The position numbers and the translations under genes were made by a program. From NCBI GenBank assembly GCA_910589655.1, contig CAJUTJ010000091.1, forward strand, positions 13,446 to 77,445: a DNA stretch of 64,000 nt. The letters run 5' to 3'. This document shows, piece after piece, positions 45,327 through 54,046 of this stretch. Source of the DNA: an uncultured Acetatifactor sp. GTDB lineage: Bacteria > Bacillota > Clostridia > Lachnospirales > Lachnospiraceae. Position 1 is the first letter of the stretch; every line of letters starts with the position of its first letter. Below the pieces are notes generated by a model, which ran no database searches, was not told the origin of the DNA, and saw nothing but the letters and a program-made list of their open reading frames with translations.

Positions 45327-45446
45327 TCCACATACGGCTGAATTTTGCCACTCCCAATATGCGCCCGTCCTCACACAGCTTCTGTACCCGTCTTTCTGAA
45401 ATGCCCCATTTTTTGCGGCTTCCGGCGCAGAAATATACTCAAACAT
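45327..45446 (-). pseudogene. frameshifted helix-turn-helix gene
   Basis: MFEYISAPEAA continues, after a one-base deletion in an A run (six A where seven keep the frame), as KKWGISERRVQKLCEDGRIL and GVAKFSRMW. This is a common Clostridia excisionase-type HTH protein. The C-terminal part is lost at the junction with the permease remnant. Confidence 0.65.
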
Positions 45447-45916
45447 TCTTACTCACCTCTTCTCAAATATTTAACAGTCATAATTGTATGCGTTCAACCG
45501 AATAGTTTCAAGTATTTAAGGCAAATATGTGTAAATATGCATAACCGACTATTCCACAAGAGATAACTCTGTTTACAGGGCAAAGCGGGGCGCAGGCTTC
45601 CCCACGGATCAGGCAGAAGAAGGAACTCATAGAATAAAAACAATGACACAGACCATGCCTCCATGCTATAATAACACCATATTTCAATCAAAAAACAGCC
45701 CATAAATGATCAGCCTGCAAGCCGATGAGAACTCATTGCCTCACTGCTCCAAAGGCTGAGCTGTGCAGCCGCCGATAGACGCCCTATGTCAAAACAAACG
45801 TTTGAGGGAATACAAGGCGAAGGCGGCATCGTTGACTGAAAAAAAGCCGCCAGACCGGACGGAGCACAAAAATTTGGCGGAATATTTATGAAACCGTGCA
45901 CCGGAAGGAGACAATT
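45447..45916. other. intergenic stretch without a supported gene
   Basis: Only short open frames without ribosome sites or family signals. The last part (about 45860-45916) should hold the promoter of the ankyrin gene, but no well-spaced -35/-10 pair is clear. Confidence 0.4.
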
Positions 45917-47959
45917 ATGACCAAAACAGAATTAACGGATTTATTGGTAACATCCAGCGAAAATATCAGCCAATGCAAGTTTATACCTTGGTGGGTGGAA
46001 GATTATGAGAACTATACCTATCATTATTATATTCTGGACAAAGAGACCGTCCAAAAGGCTGACAGTTGTGCGGCAGAATGCGGAACGAATGAGCTTCTCT
46101 CTCCCGTGGGCAGTTGGGGGCTTACCTTGTTTCACCTCTTGGTCTTGCATAATTTCTATTCTGCCGTGGAGAAAATGCTGTGCGACGGCAGAATCAATGA
46201 AGCGGATGTTAATATTCCCGATCACAGGGGTCATGGCCTTACTCCATTTTTACTGGCCTGCTTTCAGGGGAATCTGGCTATGGTCCGGCTCCTGCTGAAC
46301 CACGGGGCGGATGATTCCGTCAGCGACAAAAGAGGCAGGAACGCATATCATTTTCTGACCTGTCCCCGATTTGACGGACAAATATTATACAGGACTCCCG
46401 GTCTGGAACACAGCCCGGAACAAAGAGCAGAAATTGCCCGCCTTCTGACCTGCGACATCAACCGTAAAAACGCAGACGGATTCACGCCGCTGGAACAATT
46501 GCTTTCCGTCGAAAGCAGCGCCAAATACGCATGGCCGCTGACGGAAATCTTTCTGGAAAAAGGCGCGGAAACCGGTTATGTGGACGAAAAAGGCAATACC
46601 CTTCTGATGACAGCCTTGCAAAACCACCATAGAACGGCTGCATTTCGGCTGATTCAACACTGTCCGGAAATGATAAATGCGGAAAACAACGAAGGGATTA
46701 CCCCCATCCGCCACGCCCTCAGTTACCGGGAAGATGCCCTTTGCTTTGTATTGAGAGAACATGGGGCGGAATCGGAGGAGGACAATCCCACAGACATAGA
46801 CGGCATCAGTGAAACCGCATACAACGCCCTCGGCGGTATTTACGACGACAACCGGGACGGACTGGATCTTGCACTATACATAACAGAAAAAGCGATTCGG
46901 CAGGCAGACCCGGATGATGACGATGACGCGGAGAAAGTTGCAGAACTCCTGCCCCGCGCTCTGTCCGTGGACAAACATGCCCGTGGGCTTAAGCTTTGCC
47001 GGGACGCCGGTTTTGATTTTACCCAGCCCATTTACTGCGGTAATCAGGTTCTCTGTCTGCGGGATGAATGCCTCGGCGTAAGCTATCGAACAGACATTTT
47101 ACGGAAGCTTTCGGCTCTGGGCGTAGATATGAACAAAGCGGTGATCAAGGGACGGACTCCCGCCAATATCCTTGCATCCGATGACCGGGAGTGCGACAGG
47201 GAACATGAAGCTTTTTATGGGGAAGCCGCCGGACTTTTCTCCAAAGCATCCATGGAAGAGACAGATCATACCGGAAAAGCGGCGGTTCATCTTGCCGCCA
47301 AAAACGGCCACATCGGTATGCTGAAGGTTATGGCAGAAAAGGGTGTGGATATCAATCTTACAGAGGACAACCCCGGCGAAACGGGAGTAACCCCTCTTCA
47401 TTTGGCCTGCCTTCATGGACATGTGGACGTGGTAAAGCTGCTCATCGCCGCCGGTGCGGACGATACCATACTAAACGGAAATAACGAAACGCCCGCCCAT
47501 CTTATACTTAGGAAGAGCATACGTGGAAAAGAATTAGAACCGGAACAAAAAGCCGCTCTCTTAAAGGAGCTGAAAAATATTGACATTCCCGGAGAGGACG
47601 GCCAGACCCCTCTTATGCTTCTCCGGCATACCACCAAAGAACTCCTCCCCATACTTTTAGACAAGGGCGCGGACGTGAATCATACCGATCATGTCGGCAG
47701 AACTGCCATAATGCACATTATGGATAAAGATATTATCAAAGAGCTTATCCGGGCCGGCGCCCAAATTAATGTGGCAGACAACACAGGAAATACCGCTTTG
47801 CACTATGCTCTGGAAAACGGCGCACTGGAGGAGGCCCGCTTCTTGATCAAAAAAGGTGCGGACTATAACCGCCCCAACAATAAGGGGGAGACTCCCGCAC
47901 AGCTTGCCGCAGAAAAAGGATTTGATACGGTATTGGATCTTATGACGGATATCATGTAA
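45917..47959 (+). CDS. large ankyrin-repeat protein
   Basis: A 680-residue protein from ATG 45917 (GGAAGGAG upstream). There is no signal peptide or membrane helix. After an N-terminal about 60 residues without match, ankyrin repeats run to the end. Clear units are GLTPFLLACFQGNLAMVRLL, AAVHLAAKNGHIGMLKVMAE, VTPLHLACLHGHVDVVKLLI and TALHYALENGALEEARFLIK. Diverged units lie between them. Such proteins bind other proteins; no enzyme domain is fused. The gene is monocistronic and the partner unknown. Confidence 0.88.
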   Translation: MTKTELTDLLVTSSENISQCKFIPWWVEDYENYTYHYYILDKETVQKADSCAAECGTNELLSPVGSWGLTLFHLLVLHNFYSAVEKMLCDGRINEADVNIPDHRGHGLTPFLLACFQGNLAMVRLLLNHGADDSVSDKRGRNAYHFLTCPRFDGQILYRTPGLEHSPEQRAEIARLLTCDINRKNADGFTPLEQLLSVESSAKYAWPLTEIFLEKGAETGYVDEKGNTLLMTALQNHHRTAAFRLIQHCPEMINAENNEGITPIRHALSYREDALCFVLREHGAESEEDNPTDIDGISETAYNALGGIYDDNRDGLDLALYITEKAIRQADPDDDDDAEKVAELLPRALSVDKHARGLKLCRDAGFDFTQPIYCGNQVLCLRDECLGVSYRTDILRKLSALGVDMNKAVIKGRTPANILASDDRECDREHEAFYGEAAGLFSKASMEETDHTGKAAVHLAAKNGHIGMLKVMAEKGVDINLTEDNPGETGVTPLHLACLHGHVDVVKLLIAAGADDTILNGNNETPAHLILRKSIRGKELEPEQKAALLKELKNIDIPGEDGQTPLMLLRHTTKELLPILLDKGADVNHTDHVGRTAIMHIMDKDIIKELIRAGAQINVADNTGNTALHYALENGALEEARFLIKKGADYNRPNNKGETPAQLAAEKGFDTVLDLMTDIM

Positions 47960-48112
47960 TCTGCAGGCTGCTCTGCCTCCGGCGCAAAGACAGAGCGTCC
48001 CTGCACCGATACTCAGAGGATTTTCTGCTGTTCCGCTGCCCTCCTTCCGGACAGCCGGCATATGAAAATAACGCACCGAATGCATTCCTGCATCCGGTGC
48101 TCCTCAGATCGG

Positions 48113-48766
48113 TTAATAATTGATTCCGTTGATGGCCAGTTTTCCGTCTACAACGCCGAAGTTTATATTTGCCGTTCCTCCATCGGAAATGGAAAATCCC
48201 GCTCTGCTGGGCTGAAAATTTTCGATATCGGCATTTTCTATAGATTTCAGCAGTTCTTCAGTAAACACTGCTTCCACATCAAGCTTCAGAAAATCTTCTT
48301 TAGACTCCACCACACTGACATTCGGCAGACCTACATAAACCGGAAATGCGGTGAGGGCGGCCAGCGCCTCCAAATCTTTATTTGCGGCTGCCTCTTTAAC
48401 CTTCCCGGCAAATTCTTTTGCTGCCTCGCTGTCAACTGCAAAATTATCCTCATATTCCGCCGTCATTTCAGCGCTTTTTTCTGTGGATTCCGTATCCGTT
48501 GCTCCTGCAGAAGTTTCTTGCCGGGTCTCCTGTTGGGTTCCTTGCCGGGTCTCCTGTTGGGTTCCTTGCTGGGTCTCCTGCCGGGTTCCTTGCTGGGTCT
48601 CCTGCCGGGTTCCTTGCCGGGTCTCCTGTTGGGTTCCTTGCTGGGTCTCCTGCCGGGTTCCTTGCTGGGTCTCCTGTTGGGATTGGGAGTTTTCGCCGCA
48701 CCCCGTCAAAACGGCTCCTGTCAAGGCTAAGCTTAAAATCATGGCAACGACACTTTTCTTTTTCAT
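48113..48766 (-). CDS. lipoprotein with Gln-Glu-Thr repeat linker
   Basis: A 217-residue protein. A lipoprotein signal with lipobox LTGC near residue 23 is followed by about 60 residues of 8-residue repeats (QETQQGTR/QETRQGTQ). A folded domain of about 120 residues (FAGKVKEAAANKDLEALAAL to FGVVDGKLAINGINY) ends it. The repeat should act as a flexible stalk through the cell wall. It lies one base after rsiV, in the sigV-rsiV operon, so it is probably part of that envelope-stress response. The C-terminal domain is not recognised. Confidence 0.8.
   Translation of the reverse strand: MKKKSVVAMILSLALTGAVLTGCGENSQSQQETQQGTRQETQQGTQQETRQGTRQETQQGTRQETQQGTQQETRQGTQQETRQETSAGATDTESTEKSAEMTAEYEDNFAVDSEAAKEFAGKVKEAAANKDLEALAALTAFPVYVGLPNVSVVESKEDFLKLDVEAVFTEELLKSIENADIENFQPSRAGFSISDGGTANINFGVVDGKLAINGINY
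48518..48681. repeat. 24-bp tandem repeat in the lipoprotein gene
   Basis: Six full units of 24 bases and a partial one, in two alternating subtypes (TTGCCGGGTCTCCTGTTGGG and TTGCTGGGTCTCCTGCCGGG, each plus TTCC). The unit length is a multiple of three, so copy changes keep the frame. Confidence 0.88.
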
Positions 48767-48767
48767 T

Positions 48768-49655
48768 TTAATTTCCTCCTATTTCAAATTCAATCTCTCC
48801 TAACGAACCGGGAGCAATCTCATATTTTTCAAAAACAATGACCGGACGGTTATTTTCGTTTATATAGAACTTAGCATCTTCCGAAATCCCTGTAAATCCT
48901 CCTTCTTTTGCCGTAAAAAATACTTCTCCTGCCCTTTGTCTATCAGCAATCTGCTCTCCGATGTCCCTGTTTGCCAGTTCCACATAATTATCACCCAACA
49001 TGTCTTTTAATGTAACCGTTTTTCCAGTACTTAAATCCAAATTGTAATATCTTGATTCATTAAAGGCATTGGACCAGTTTTCAACTCCCCTTACAATAAA
49101 AGACAGATAGTCGCTGTTCTGCTGCTTTATCTCATAGCTTACAGTAATTTTAATATTATGTTCCGCCCATTCCTCCAGCGTTCCTCCCGTTTCCAAGAAA
49201 GCGGTTCTGTATTCTTCTGCACGCGCAACAGCGTCATCAGCACACTGATTACAGTAGTCAAGAATTTCCTGATTGATTCCGTCCACCGTTATTCCGGTAT
49301 CCTCCGCAATCATCTCAATCGTCGGAATTTCCACGGACACTGCTATGTCGTCTTTTTCCGTCTCGTAAGAACGGATTGTCAATATTCTAGCCAATCCCCC
49401 GATCACGGGAAGCTGTGCCGCCTCCTTTGCAAATACCGGACTCGTATTTAGAGCTGCCGTAAAGAGAATGCATACAGCTGCCGCTGCCGCTTCCATGCCG
49501 CGGATGACTTTTTTAGTTTTATACCTTCGGCCGTCACTGTTTCTCTCCGCCTGCTGTCTTCGTGATTTCATTATCTCCTGCTGTATCCGGTCATTCAGCT
49601 CCTCCGGAATCGTAATCTGATCATAGCTTTCCTTCATTTTCTCTAATCTACCCAC
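48768..49655 (-). CDS. rsiV: RsiV-type anti-sigma factor
   Basis: A 295-residue membrane anti-sigma protein. The cytoplasmic N-terminus (YDQITIPEELNDRIQQEI) binds sigma. One membrane helix lies near residues 53-73. The outer part has the DUF4163/DUF3298 layout (ISYEIKQQNSDYLSF-like segment, RYYNLDLSTGKTVTLKDML, FYINENNRPVIVFEKYEIAP). In Bacillus, RsiV binds lysozyme and is then cleaved to free SigV. The start is GTG at 49655, overlapping sigV by 13 bases with AGGAGG inside sigV. The symbol is given by family resemblance. Confidence 0.82.
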   Translation of the reverse strand: MGRLEKMKESYDQITIPEELNDRIQQEIMKSRRQQAERNSDGRRYKTKKVIRGMEAAAAAVCILFTAALNTSPVFAKEAAQLPVIGGLARILTIRSYETEKDDIAVSVEIPTIEMIAEDTGITVDGINQEILDYCNQCADDAVARAEEYRTAFLETGGTLEEWAEHNIKITVSYEIKQQNSDYLSFIVRGVENWSNAFNESRYYNLDLSTGKTVTLKDMLGDNYVELANRDIGEQIADRQRAGEVFFTAKEGGFTGISEDAKFYINENNRPVIVFEKYEIAPGSLGEIEFEIGGN

Positions 49656-50140
49656 ACATCTGCCTCCTGCATATTTTCTTTTAATTGCTTTAATCCCCGA
49701 TAAAGTTTCGTTTTTACTGTATTCAAATTCAGTCCGGTAATAGCGGAAATTTCTTTCAAGGACATTTCTTCAAAAACCCTCAGTTTTATGATTCCCTGAA
49801 CATCCGTCTCCAGCTTCTCTAATTCCCTTGCTATATCACCTCCTTGCTCGAACCTCTCTTCAGAATACTCCTCCTGTTCCACAGCATCCGCGGTTAAAAC
49901 TATTCTTTTTCTGCTCTTTAATGCTTTTAAGCATTCATTAATCAATATTCTGTAAAACCATGTCTTAATGGCATCTGCATTCTTTATGCTCCCATGTGCT
50001 TCAAGAGCTTTGCAGACAGCACTCTGGACAGCATCAAGAGCGTCCTCTTGATGTCTGGTATAACTATATGCGATTCGGTAAAATCGGTCTTGATTATCAA
50101 GAATATATTGAATCAGCCTTTCATATAATATTTGCTTCAT
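49643..50140 (-). CDS. sigV: ECF sigma factor, SigV type
   Basis: A 165-residue ECF sigma factor. Region 2 reads DNQDRFYRIAYSYTRHQEDA and ALDAVQSAVCKAL. Region 4 reads VFEEMSLKEISAITGLNLNT and VKTKLYRGLKQLKE. It is co-encoded with its anti-sigma factor RsiV and a lipoprotein. A TGAAAC box upstream suggests autoregulation. The likely response is cell-wall attack, such as by lysozyme. Confidence 0.9.
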   Translation of the reverse strand: MKQILYERLIQYILDNQDRFYRIAYSYTRHQEDALDAVQSAVCKALEAHGSIKNADAIKTWFYRILINECLKALKSRKRIVLTADAVEQEEYSEERFEQGGDIARELEKLETDVQGIIKLRVFEEMSLKEISAITGLNLNTVKTKLYRGLKQLKENMQEADVWVD

Positions 50141-50174
50141 GCCGGCACATACCTTTCCTTTTTATTCTTTTACT

Positions 50175-50206
50175 ATATAGATTTTCCAGACATCCGAAAA
50201 GTTTCA
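50175..50206 (-). promoter_or_regulatory. possible ECF-type promoter of sigV
   Basis: On the minus strand TGAAAC (50201-50206), the usual -35 of SigV/SigM-class promoters, lies upstream of sigV. A candidate -10 region is CTATAT at 50175-50180. The CGTC-type -10 of Bacillus is not present at the expected distance, so this is tentative. Confidence 0.4.
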
Positions 50207-50487
50207 AAAATCAAAAAATTGAAATTTTTTTTCCGGGCGTAGTCCAGCCGGAGCCGGTTTAAATATTCACGAAAGTGCAGTACGGCCTGCCTGTAAAAAC
50301 TCCGGAAATATAGTATTTGTTGAAATGCAGTCCCTGTACGATTATATCTTAAATTAAGGTTTTCTGGAAATACATAGAAATATACGATATGACCTGACAG
50401 CCGATATCCGTGTGGGATTGACTGTTTCCGGGAAGAAAAGTTGTTGTGGACGGTGTATCGGATTAAAAAAAGCGGTTTTCTTTATCG

Positions 50488-50516
50488 AAAAAAGGCTGCC
50501 TGAAGGCAGCCCTTTT
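50488..50516. terminator. hairpin upstream of family B copy 4
   Basis: GGCTGCC-TGAA-GGCAGCC inside AAAAAA and CCTTTTC has terminator form on the plus strand, but no plus-strand gene precedes it. The bases from 50208 to 50487 show no gene. Confidence 0.45.
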
Positions 50517-50520
50517 CATC

Positions 50521-50690
50521 TCCAAACATGCCGCCATCGGCGGCATAAACAATTTATGAATCGGTGCAAATCCGGAAGAATCGCTACTGCGATTCTTCTA
50601 ACTGCTTTAGCAGTTTGGGAAGAAGCTCTGCTTTGCAGAGCGTGCAATCACTTAGCGAGGTCTTGTCGAGCTTAGTGATTTCCTTCACAC
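50521..50690 (+). repeat. family B palindromic repeat, copy 4
   Basis: The longest copy: CCAAACATGCCGCCATCGGC, CAATTTATGAATCGGTGCA, then stems GAAGAATCGC..GCGATTCTTC, GCTCTG-CTTT-GCAGAGC and AATCACTTAGC..GCTTAGTGATT. Copy 2 shares the last two stems, and copy 3 the first part. Confidence 0.75.
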
Positions 50691-50931
50691 TTTTAACATA
50701 GTGTGGACAGGTTGGCAGATAATCATGCATCATGAAAACAGAAACTTTCCCACTCTGTTCGGCTTGATTGGAATTAACTCAACTGAATATTTTTATCTTG
50801 TCATTGTTTTTTATGAAAACATAAGAACACAAAATGAAAATTACGGCAGCCACTATATTTCCTTTTATGTCATTGTTAATGACATAGATTCCCGATAAAG
50901 AATGATTTGTGTGTTATGATTTGTGTGCTAT

Positions 50932-50990
50932 AAGTTTGGAAATAAACTTCCAAATATTGATTGGTATGGGTATAATAATGATATTATCTT
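50932..50990 (+). repeat. family A leader repeat, copy 7
   Basis: GTTTGGAAATAAACTTCC, AAATATTGATTGGTATG and GGTATAATAATG. The GC-rich hairpin is missing. It lies about 20-75 bases before the alkylation-repair gene, whose own AAGGAGC site follows it. Confidence 0.6.
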
Positions 50991-51008
50991 ACAAGGAGCA
51001 AAAAAGGC

Positions 51009-51737
51009 ATGAAACATAAAGACCATTATAATGATGACTACATTTTTAATTTTTCTCAAAAGATACTTTCAGTGATGCCGGATTTTGACGAAGAAAATTT
51101 TTGCCATTCCCTCATCGGCAGGTTAGATGATAAAGAGTTATTTGCAAGGCTTGATTGTATCACGGATGCCATGCAGGAAAGCATGACTGACGATTACTCA
51201 AAAAATATTCAGGCATTTTTTAATGTGCTGGGACCGGAACTAGCGCAGCCCGAGGGAATGTTCAATCTGGGATGGTGGCTATGGCCCATTGGCAGATATG
51301 TAGAACGACACGGAAATGAGAACTGGATTTTATCCCTTTCCTTTTTAAAAGAATTGACAAAAAGGTTTACCGGCGAATATGCTATTCGCCCTTTGTTAAA
51401 AGAACACCCCAAGGAAGTAATGGATGAGTTAATACATTGGACGCTGGATGAAAATGTTCATGTCAGACGGCTTGCAAGTGAAGGCGTTAGAATACGGCTG
51501 CCTTGGTCGCAGAAATTATATGTTGCATTGGATGAATTTGAACGGTATATGAATATTCTTACAAACCTAAAAGATGATCCGGAAAAATTCGTCCAAAAAA
51601 GTGTGGGGAATAATCTCAATGACTTGTATAAGGATGACCCGGAGAAAGCAGATTATATTATTTCACAATGGGAAAAATCAGGGCAAAGCAAGACGCAAGA
51701 TTGGATTATAAAGCACGGAAGAAGAAATCAAAAATAA
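51009..51737 (+). CDS. AlkD-like DNA alkylation repair protein
   Basis: A 242-residue all-helical HEAT-like protein. RYVERHGNENWILSLSFLKE, TKRFTGEYAIRPLLKEHPKE, WTLDENVHVRRLASEGVRIR and KSVGNNLNDLYKDDPEKADY show the repeat pattern of the AlkC/AlkD-type family. RRLASEG.R and SVGN.L.D are diagnostic. Such proteins excise alkylated purines or bind damaged DNA. The start follows AAGGAG. A broken WYL regulator gene follows, perhaps its former partner. Confidence 0.82.
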   Translation: MKHKDHYNDDYIFNFSQKILSVMPDFDEENFCHSLIGRLDDKELFARLDCITDAMQESMTDDYSKNIQAFFNVLGPELAQPEGMFNLGWWLWPIGRYVERHGNENWILSLSFLKELTKRFTGEYAIRPLLKEHPKEVMDELIHWTLDENVHVRRLASEGVRIRLPWSQKLYVALDEFERYMNILTNLKDDPEKFVQKSVGNNLNDLYKDDPEKADYIISQWEKSGQSKTQDWIIKHGRRNQK

Positions 51738-51766
51738 AGAAGGAGGATATCACGGCGGGATTGCCA

Positions 51767-51893
51767 ATGCAGGAAAGCAGATTGTTTAAGATTGTGTATC
51801 ATCTCCTTGACAAAGGACAGGCTGCCGCTCCGGAATTAGCACAAAATTCGAAGTTTCCGTAAGAACCATTTACAGAGATATTGATGCTTTCAG
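51767..51893 (+). pseudogene. truncated, frameshifted YafY-type regulator
   Basis: MQESRLFKIVYHLLDKGQ and AAAPELAQ run into a frameshift (one A missing in an A run) and continue as KFEVSVRTIYRDIDAFSGAI. This is the N-terminal HTH of a WYL regulator like the one at 40280. The WYL part is absent. Confidence 0.7.
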
Positions 51894-52227
51894 CGGAGCA
51901 ATCTCCTTTGCGGAATACACCTGCATTTTCAGCAGAACAATTTGCAGGGTACGCTTGTACACCACAAGCAATGCCCGATACAGATTTTCGTTTTCAATCT
52001 CATCCAATAAATCTGCAACGGCATGTATCTCTGTCTGCTTTAGAGGTATCATATCACCGTGATTGCTCACTTGTTCATCGGCTCTGCGTCTTATGCGTCT
52101 TGCTCTTTAATGACTGAAATTATAAGGTCTTTTACATTGATTAAAATTTCTCGTTTGCATTTAGGGTAAAACAGGGGAATATTATGTAATACTGTATTTT
52201 CTTTGACTTTTACCCCATTAGTATCCA
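51894..52227. other. intergenic stretch with possible coding remnant
   Basis: No intact gene. On the minus strand an open segment reads LKQTEIHAVADLLDEIENEN then LYRALLVVYKR, which looks like a real protein piece without start or partner. The rest shows nothing. Confidence 0.35.
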
Positions 52228-52872
52228 TCACTTTTTTGCAAAACCTCTCTTTACCGAAACTGAAATAGTAATGAATATAATACTTGCAACAAAGAGATAA
52301 CTGTTAGGTTTATAGTTTCCGTCCATCATTGCGAATAAATTGAAGTTTCCAAGTTTGCTTTTCATCGCAATGTTTATCACATAATATAAAAGCGATACCA
52401 TAAACGAAACAGGCAAATTACCTGTAATTGCTAATGCCAGCAGTCCCATTGACCCTAAAAACATTGCATCTGCAATTGTTCCGCAAATAAGTGCCATCGT
52501 AATTTCACAACCGCGCAAAAGCATAAATAATGAGAAAATCAGAACTAACACGATAATTCCAACAACTGAATATACAACTCGTATTAAATGAATATAGGTG
52601 CTGTCAATATATTTCGATGCAATTATATCCTTGATTTCATCATCATGCTCTGGCTGAAAAATCGGAACGAGCAAAATAATACCTATAATTGAAAGGAACA
52701 TTTCAAGCGGAACTGCCGTAGCTTTACTATCCAGATGTGTTATTCCGAACAAAGCCGGGGTCAGCATCATTATAATGACAGATAATAAAAGTAAAGGCAA
52801 AAAGTTATGCCGCAGATTTACTTTTGCGATTTGCCAAACCTGCAATGTGTGTTTTGATTGTTTCATATCCAC
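52228..52872 (-). CDS. ABC-2 type transporter membrane protein
   Basis: A 214-residue membrane protein with about six helices (LLLLSVIIMMLTPALFGITH, MFLSIIGIILLVPIF, VVYSVVGIIVLVLIFSLFML). The start is taken as GTG 52872, with GGAGGGG upstream. It overlaps the preceding permease gene by 68 bases. With the permease at 52805 and the ATPase at 54046 it forms an exporter. Substrate unknown. Confidence 0.7.
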   Translation of the reverse strand: MDMKQSKHTLQVWQIAKVNLRHNFLPLLLLSVIIMMLTPALFGITHLDSKATAVPLEMFLSIIGIILLVPIFQPEHDDEIKDIIASKYIDSTYIHLIRVVYSVVGIIVLVLIFSLFMLLRGCEITMALICGTIADAMFLGSMGLLALAITGNLPVSFMVSLLYYVINIAMKSKLGNFNLFAMMDGNYKPNSYLFVASIIFITISVSVKRGFAKK

Positions 52873-54046
52873 TCAATTCGCCCCTCCTTTTTTGTTCATA
52901 AATAATTACCGTAGCAATAACAAGCAGTAATGCCGCACCTACAATAATCAGCCTGTTTGCTGCAAGAGTATTAAATTCATCGAGATATGTTTGAGTATTT
53001 CTTAATGCGTTGTGACGAGGCGCTAATTCAAACAGCGTATGAACACCTCTCAATTTGCTTACTCCTACATTTATGTCGATAAACCACCACAGTCCTTGTA
53101 TTGCTATGGCAATCGGTGTTCCTGTAAGTTCTGTGAAAAACATACCGATTGCTGCTGAAATCATAACAGAGGGCATTAACCAACCAATCGTATATTTTAA
53201 CGGCGCTAAATAATCAAGGCTCATTCCGCTGTATTGTCCCCACACGGAAATGTTGGAGATGTAAGCCAAAATAATCGTCGGAAGCATTGCCGCTATAATT
53301 ACGGAAAAATAGCGAGTTAAAATCAGTTTGAATGATGAGGTCTTTCTGGCATAAATCAGTTCATTCATTTTTGCCCGTCTATCCTTCAAACATACTGTAA
53401 CAGCGATAAATACAGGGAATATGGACAGGATTATACCTACAAAGTCGCAAAACAAACGAGCATACGCTCCTGTAAATTTATCCTTGCTTGCAATCAGATT
53501 ATAGTTCTCAATGGCTTCTTCATAAGTTACCGCCACATAACTATAGTTAAGCAGATTATTTTCAGAGTAATTTGAGCCGCCGCCAATTAAATCATCAGCT
53601 TGCTTCATACACGCTCTGAATTCTTCATAGGAAATATCGTCAGATAAAGTAACCTCGATGTCGCCTTTCGTTTCGGATACTTCATCGTCCTTGCCAATAA
53701 TGATTGAACCATCTTCCTGTTCGGCTCCAGAAAGTGTAGATATGATGTCTGCCATTTTTTCTCGGTCAGTATCATTCAGCTTTACGCTCTTGTAAAAACC
53801 GATAGGATAGGCAATATATTCATTTGCTGCAAATTCTTCACAAAGTGATGAGAAGGCAGCAGGCATAATCAGTTCAGGAACTTCCTTCTGTTGTATTCCG
53901 TAATCCGCTCCCTGCTTGGGGAATACAATTACTTCATCAGAAAAGTTCAATACATCTTGGCTGATTGTCATTACCAGCAAAGCAATTATGAATGCAACGA
54001 AGGTGAGTGATAAAACCGTCTTTCTAATTTCTTTTCCCAAAAGCAT
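52805..54046 (-). CDS. ABC transporter permease with extracellular loop
   Basis: A 413-residue permease. One N-terminal helix (LSLTFVAFIIALLVMTIS) is followed by an outer domain of about 160 residues and then five helices (FVGIILSIFPVFIAVTV, VIIAAMLPTIILAYIS, LIIVGAALLLVIATVII). The layout fits ABC-2/ABC-3-like exporters linked to peptides or lantibiotics. Its ATG overlaps the ATPase stop by one base (TAATG), so translation is coupled. Confidence 0.78.
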   Translation of the reverse strand: MLLGKEIRKTVLSLTFVAFIIALLVMTISQDVLNFSDEVIVFPKQGADYGIQQKEVPELIMPAAFSSLCEEFAANEYIAYPIGFYKSVKLNDTDREKMADIISTLSGAEQEDGSIIIGKDDEVSETKGDIEVTLSDDISYEEFRACMKQADDLIGGGSNYSENNLLNYSYVAVTYEEAIENYNLIASKDKFTGAYARLFCDFVGIILSIFPVFIAVTVCLKDRRAKMNELIYARKTSSFKLILTRYFSVIIAAMLPTIILAYISNISVWGQYSGMSLDYLAPLKYTIGWLMPSVMISAAIGMFFTELTGTPIAIAIQGLWWFIDINVGVSKLRGVHTLFELAPRHNALRNTQTYLDEFNTLAANRLIIVGAALLLVIATVIIYEQKRRGELSGYETIKTHIAGLANRKSKSAA

